NCBI GenBank assembly: GCA_004340125.1
Contig: SLUK01000002.1
Location: forward strand, 248,001 to 312,000
Direction of reading: 5' to 3'
Length of the DNA stretch: 64,000 bases
Source of the DNA: Harryflintia acetispora
GTDB taxonomy: Bacteria; Bacillota; Clostridia; Oscillospirales; Ruminococcaceae
Positions 61,201 to 64,000 of this stretch are shown here, piece after piece. The first letter of the stretch is position 1; each line of letters starts with the position of its first letter. A program made the translations under genes and the position numbers. Below the pieces are notes generated by a model. The model saw nothing but the letters and a program-made list of their open reading frames with translations, searched no databases and was not told the DNA's origin.

Positions 61201-61865
61201 TTGCGTTCGGCCAGGCCCAGATACTCCTGCGCCTTCTGGGACTGCTGCCGCAGGGGCTCCACCCGGCCCTCCAGCTCCAAAATGATGTCCTTGAGCCTTA
61301 AAAGGTTCTCCTGCGCGGCTTCCAGCCGCTTCTGCGCCTGCTCCTTGCGGTAGCGGTATTTGCTGATCCCCGCGGCCTCCTCGAAGATTTCCCGCCGCTG
61401 GGTGCTCTTGGCGCTGACGATTTCGGCGATCCTGCCCTGCCCGATGATCGAATAGCCGTCACGCCCGAGCCCGGTGTCCATAAAGAGCTCGTGCACATCC
61501 TTGAGGCGCACCGAGGCGCCGTTGATCCGGTACTCGCTCTCTCCCGAGCGGTAGAGCTTGCGGTTGATGGTGACCTCGTCACAGTCGAATGCAAGGCTGC
61601 GGTCGACATTGTCGATGATCAGCGAGACGCTGGCATAGCCCATCGGCTTGCGCTGCTGGGTGCCCGAAAAGATGACGTCTTCCATCTTTCCCGAACGCAG
61701 CGTCTTGCCGGACTGCTCGCCGAGCACCCAACGTACGGCGTCCGCAATGTTGCTTTTCCCGCTCCCGTTGGGGCCCACCACGGCGGTGATCCCGCAGTCG
61801 AACTGAAGCTGTACCCGGTCGGGGAAGGACTTGAAACCGTTGATGTCCAAAGCCTTTAGCTGCAC
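58293..61865 (-). CDS. smc: Chromosome segregation protein SMC
   Basis: SMC (1190 aa) is the condensin ATPase that organises and separates the chromosome. Walker A is GPNGSGKSNIADAV near residue 32; two long coiled coils flank a hinge (about 500-640, with GPVSKLISVESRYAAAVEVAL shortened to SRYAAAVEVAL); the signature motif LSGGEQAFVAIAI and Walker B FCLLDEIEAALDD close the ATPase head. Length and order are standard. The rnc-radical SAM-smc-ftsY order is typical of the group. Confidence 0.98.
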   Translation of the reverse strand: MQLKALDINGFKSFPDRVQLQFDCGITAVVGPNGSGKSNIADAVRWVLGEQSGKTLRSGKMEDVIFSGTQQRKPMGYASVSLIIDNVDRSLAFDCDEVTINRKLYRSGESEYRINGASVRLKDVHELFMDTGLGRDGYSIIGQGRIAEIVSAKSTQRREIFEEAAGISKYRYRKEQAQKRLEAAQENLLRLKDIILELEGRVEPLRQQSQKAQEYLGLAERKRALEISVWMMTIERSKELLRAQEDKLILAQGDHEDLQRRLSELEQGIQDTYDEIAKCNIETEQKRDEITALSARIGELGSQIAVSSNDIEHNKENILRLRTTIEAQSRSHAQIEEQLQMIGGEERKKQEELGTIEAQDAALREQLLTLERKNGELLREQNDLSSQRAEVQRSLSAEQLKIATSNTMLEQLRQNAEGIDERAQQNEAQIAELRDQLAQVGGLLEGIDEQLVSSQNMKKGYLIKHKSASERLQSLQQEQQALQAEQRGHLQKAKLIEDMEHNMEGFQSSVKYIMNQARSGNLGGIEGPVSKLISVESRYAAAVEVALAGAMQNIVVVSDAAAKYAIAALKNARAGRATFLPMSTIRPRSLEERGLERCEGFVALACDLVKSEEKYEGIVKNLLGRIAVAEDLDSAIAIAKSYRYRFKIVTLDGQVVNPGGSMTGGSMVQNAGLLSRAGEIARLRELAGKVGAQLEEKDHQIKAAGEEAAKLSAQLVGIDADIKTMSEDKIRYEGEQKRLDMALQSSLAQQEDARKRTLEIRQKLEALTKESTSSEDVIQKLRELERSLEEKLSGVQGRAADAAQEIAKVGAESSACGLQALTVRKDLEALQSQKEQLQSQQSERAGQAQDLKEQIAALEQRNGEIKASILQRQSQSEALGSQVEGCNGEIAKLSQRKTELEQKAAQSRQAERELHARGETLARELAKLEERKIAIQSEYDSIITKLYDEYELTLSMAQELAAPIEDMNAANRELASLRSRIKALGSINVAAIEEYKEVSERYTFMKGQVDDIERSKEELHRLIRDLTRDMKEIFIDNFQKIDHHFGKIFVELFGGGNAKLILTDPEDVLESGIEIYVQPPGKIIKSLQSLSGGEQAFVAIAIYFAILKVHPSPFCLLDEIEAALDDVNVVKYASYLRRLVGKTQFIAITHRRGTMEEADVLYGVTMQEEGVSKLLRLGVSELESKLGMKQ

Positions 61866-61881
61866 ACAGCGTCTCTCCTTT

Positions 61882-62889
61882 CTATCTGGATTCTTCGGCG
61901 GGCCTTACCTGAAATTCCCCTGGCGAAAGCCGCCGGTCCGACCTTATCATTATATCATATCCAAGCGCGCCAAGGCGCACAAGATTGCATCTCTTTTGCC
62001 CGGTCATTTTGGAGTGCATGCCAGGGTGGACCCATACCTCATACCGGCCCGGCGGATCACCTTTCAGTGTATCCCAAAGCCTTCCAAAGCAAAGCTCCCC
62101 CTCGCACAGCTCGCGCAGCGCCGGATGATAGGCCCCGGCGACAAGGCGCTCCTCCACGTCCCGGCTCGCGTGCAGCCCGAGGCGGATCACCCGGATATCC
62201 TGCCGTTCAAAGAACTCGAGCAGCCCGGCGCAGAGGGGGATGGTCTCCTCCACCCCCGGCGGATGGTAGACCCCCTGCCGGTAAAGCCCGGCCAGGCGGG
62301 TGCCCTCGAGCACCACCGTAGGGTAGATGCGCACCGTGTCAGGGCCCAGGGCCGCGAGCTCCCTCGCGGTGCGCCATGCGCCCTCGTCAGAGTCCCCGTA
62401 GAGGCCGGTCATCATCTGCAGCCCCAGGGAAAAACCGTATTCCCGGATGAGCGCCGAAGCCTCCCGCACCGCCCCCGCGGTGTGCCCCCGTCCGTTGAGG
62501 GAAAGCACCCGCTCGTCCATGCTCTGCGCCCCGAGCTCGATGGCGCTGACGCCGTATTCCCGCAGCAGCTCCAGCACAGAGCGGTCTATCGCGTCCGGGC
62601 GGGTGGAAATGCGGATTCCGGCAAAGCCGCCCTCGCTCAAAAAGGGCTGCGCCGCCTCCAGCAGCGCCAGCATATCCCCGCGCTCGATGGCGGTAAAGCT
62701 GCCGCCGAAAAAGGCGATCTCGGTCTCCTGGCGCTCGCTGATCTCAGTAAACGCCCTATGTAGCGTGCGCTCCACCTCGAGGGGCTCTATCCCCGCCTGC
62801 TGTCCCGAGATGGCGCGCTGGTCGCAAAAGCTGCATTGGTGCTTGCAGCCCAGGTGCGGCACGAAGAATGCGATGTTTCGGTGCCTCAT
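61882..62889 (-). CDS. Elp3-like radical SAM protein
   Basis: A 335-aa radical SAM protein with the cluster motif CKHQCSFCDQRAISG, FFGGSFTAI, STRPDAID, SAIELGAQSMDERVL and YPTVVLEGTRL, which place it in the Elp3-like group; the acetyltransferase domain of true Elp3 is missing. It probably modifies tRNA or another substrate, unproven. It lies 16 bp upstream of smc and overlaps the rnc stop by four bases. Confidence 0.9.
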   Translation of the reverse strand: MRHRNIAFFVPHLGCKHQCSFCDQRAISGQQAGIEPLEVERTLHRAFTEISERQETEIAFFGGSFTAIERGDMLALLEAAQPFLSEGGFAGIRISTRPDAIDRSVLELLREYGVSAIELGAQSMDERVLSLNGRGHTAGAVREASALIREYGFSLGLQMMTGLYGDSDEGAWRTARELAALGPDTVRIYPTVVLEGTRLAGLYRQGVYHPPGVEETIPLCAGLLEFFERQDIRVIRLGLHASRDVEERLVAGAYHPALRELCEGELCFGRLWDTLKGDPPGRYEVWVHPGMHSKMTGQKRCNLVRLGALGYDIMIRSDRRLSPGEFQVRPAEESR

Positions 62890-63563
62890 TCGCCCATGAG
62901 CTCCAGCGCCTTCTGGGCGGCCTGCTGCTCCGCTTCCTTTTTGCTGCGGCCGACTCCCTGGCCGATGACGTTGCTGTTGAGGTGTACCTCCACCACGAAG
63001 CGCTTGTCGTGGTCCGGGCCGCTCTCCTCGACCAACACATATTGCAGCTTCTCCTCCGGGTTCTGCTGGATGATCTCCTGCAAGAGGGTCTTATAGTCCT
63101 TAAAGGGGGTAGCGTGCTCCTCGAGCATTCCGACCGCAAAGGGCAGCACGAACGAGCGCGCCGCCTCGATCCCGCCGTCGAGATAGATCGCGGCGATCAC
63201 CGCTTCAAAGGCGTCCGCGCAGATCGAGGGGCGCTCCCGCCCGCCGGTCATCTCTTCGCCGCGCCCCAATCGCAGGTAGTCCCCCAGCGCAATGTGCTGC
63301 GCGAAGAGGTGCAGCGTCTTTTCGCAGACCAGGGAGGCGCGCAGCTTGGTCAGCTCCCCCTCCGGCAGATGGAACTTGTTGAAGAGATAGTCGGACACGA
63401 TGATCGAGAGGACCGCGTCCCCCAAAAATTCCAGCCGCTCGTTGTACTTGGTCCCGTGCTTCATCTCGTTGGCATAGGAGGAATGGGTCAGCGCCGTTTC
63501 GATCAGGGATTTATTCTGAAAGGTATATCCGATCTGCTTTTCCAGTGCTTCGATCTGTGCCAT
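62886..63563 (-). CDS. rnc: Ribonuclease III
   Basis: RNase III (225 aa) cleaves double-stranded RNA in rRNA and mRNA processing. It has an RNase III domain with YNERLEFLGDAVLSIIVSDY (the signature, 20 residues), a second metal-site element ADAFEAVIAAIYLDGG, and a C-terminal dsRBD ending VGRSKKEAEQQAAQKAL. It is 18 bp after plsX, with no acpP gene between them. Confidence 0.98.
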   Translation of the reverse strand: MAQIEALEKQIGYTFQNKSLIETALTHSSYANEMKHGTKYNERLEFLGDAVLSIIVSDYLFNKFHLPEGELTKLRASLVCEKTLHLFAQHIALGDYLRLGRGEEMTGGRERPSICADAFEAVIAAIYLDGGIEAARSFVLPFAVGMLEEHATPFKDYKTLLQEIIQQNPEEKLQYVLVEESGPDHDKRFVVEVHLNSNVIGQGVGRSKKEAEQQAAQKALELMGE

Positions 63564-63581
63564 GGACGATTCCCCTCCCCC

Positions 63582-64000
63582 TTATACCGACTGCTTTTCC
63601 CGCTGCCGGATCTGCGCGACCGAACGCTCAATTTTATGGATGACGTCGTTTTGCGCGTAGTCACGCGCCTGGCGGATGGCGTTCTTAAAGGCCTTGGCAT
63701 TCGAGCTGCCGTGCGCCTTGATCACCGGCTTCGCAATCCCCATCAGCGGGGCGCCGCCGTGCTCGGCATAGTCCATCTTCCCCTTGAAGGCCGCGACCTC
63801 GCTGCTCATGAGCAGACCGGCAATCTTCGTCTTGAGATTCTTATAAAACATCCGCTTGATCTCCCCGGCAAAGCTGAGGGCCACCCCTTCGGTGAGCTTT
63901 AACACCACGTTGCCGGTGAAGCCGTCGGCGACCACCACGTCGCACACGCCCGCCGGGATGTCCCGCGGCTCGACGTTGCCGGTGAAGTTGATCGGCGCGT
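63582..64000 (-). CDS. plsX: Phosphate acyltransferase PlsX (partial, 5' end outside window)
   Basis: The frame is open to the right edge and gives the last 138 or so residues: INFTGNVEPRDIPAG, CDVVVADGFTGNVVLKLTEG, HGGAPLMGIAKPVIKAHGSS and NAIRQARDYAQNDVI, matching the PlsX C terminus. PlsX makes acyl-phosphate from acyl-ACP for phospholipid synthesis. The start lies beyond base 64000. It heads the plsX-rnc-radical SAM-smc-ftsY row. Confidence 0.95.
   Translation of the reverse strand, partial: APINFTGNVEPRDIPAGVCDVVVADGFTGNVVLKLTEGVALSFAGEIKRMFYKNLKTKIAGLLMSSEVAAFKGKMDYAEHGGAPLMGIAKPVIKAHGSSNAKAFKNAIRQARDYAQNDVIHKIERSVAQIRQREKQSV

Noticed and set aside
1..64000. CRISPR arrays, rRNA or tRNA genes
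   Set aside because: No regularly spaced direct repeats, rRNA segments or tRNA cloverleaf signatures were seen on reading; a covariance search was not possible here.

Overview
The window is a gene-dense (about 60% G+C by eye), almost gap-free piece of a Firmicutes chromosome. The gene set points to an anaerobic, probably spore-forming Clostridia member of the Oscillospiraceae/Ruminococcaceae type: an Rnf complex, CwlD, IreB, HPr kinase, WhiA, RsfS, EF-P, YqeG/YqeK, a CD1247-type protein, DUF5685 and DUF6106 proteins, and exported proteins with long Ser/Glu/Asp linkers. No rRNA, tRNA, CRISPR array, prophage or insertion sequence was seen; this is core chromosome rather than an island.

Layout. 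1-5.3 kb: the end of a DUF975 membrane protein, a conserved small protein, ireB, and pheS-pheT behind a Phe-specifying T-box. 5.3-8.3 kb (+): a DUF6106 membrane protein, acpS, nnrD, a lipoprotein and an EndoA/MazF RNase with no antitoxin gene beside it. 8.5-13.6 kb (+): a GHL10 lipoprotein followed by a 1212-aa membrane-anchored GHL10-like/amidase/Big2 fusion. 13.7-15.9 kb (+): a DUF5685 protein, a J-domain protein with a Cys-rich tail, and a polytopic membrane protein, the least understood module here. 15.9-17.8 kb (+): a tyrosine recombinase behind a perfect consensus promoter with a palindrome at its start site, then nth.

17.8-64 kb is nearly all on the minus strand: a PASTA pseudokinase; a Ser-stalk surface protein; a DUF6873 protein; a MacA/MacB-like pair without an ATPase; radA; cwlD; a membrane protein; pfkA; dnaE; whiA; murB; a ROK glucokinase; a PHP hydrolase; hprK. 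At 37.1-39.7 kb (+) are a GT4 glycosyltransferase and a FAD oxidoreductase, divergent from hprK. 39.8-46.3 kb is one operon, apbE - Gx transporter - rnfCDGEAB, for a flavinylated ferredoxin:NAD+ oxidoreductase. It is followed by a CD1247 protein, efp-pepP-aroQ, an endonuclease IV-like TIM barrel with yqeG, rpsU (58 aa), and the nadD-yqeK-lcp-rsfS-leuS operon behind a perfect consensus promoter. yhbY, rdgB, ftsY, smc, a radical SAM protein, rnc and the end of plsX close the window.

No single new system can be proven from this sequence. The best candidates for new biology are the DUF5685/J-protein/membrane-protein module (its DUF5685 member carries two Asp-rich motifs resembling head-to-head prenyl synthases), the catalytically degraded PASTA kinase, and the promoter-palindrome unit in front of the recombinase.
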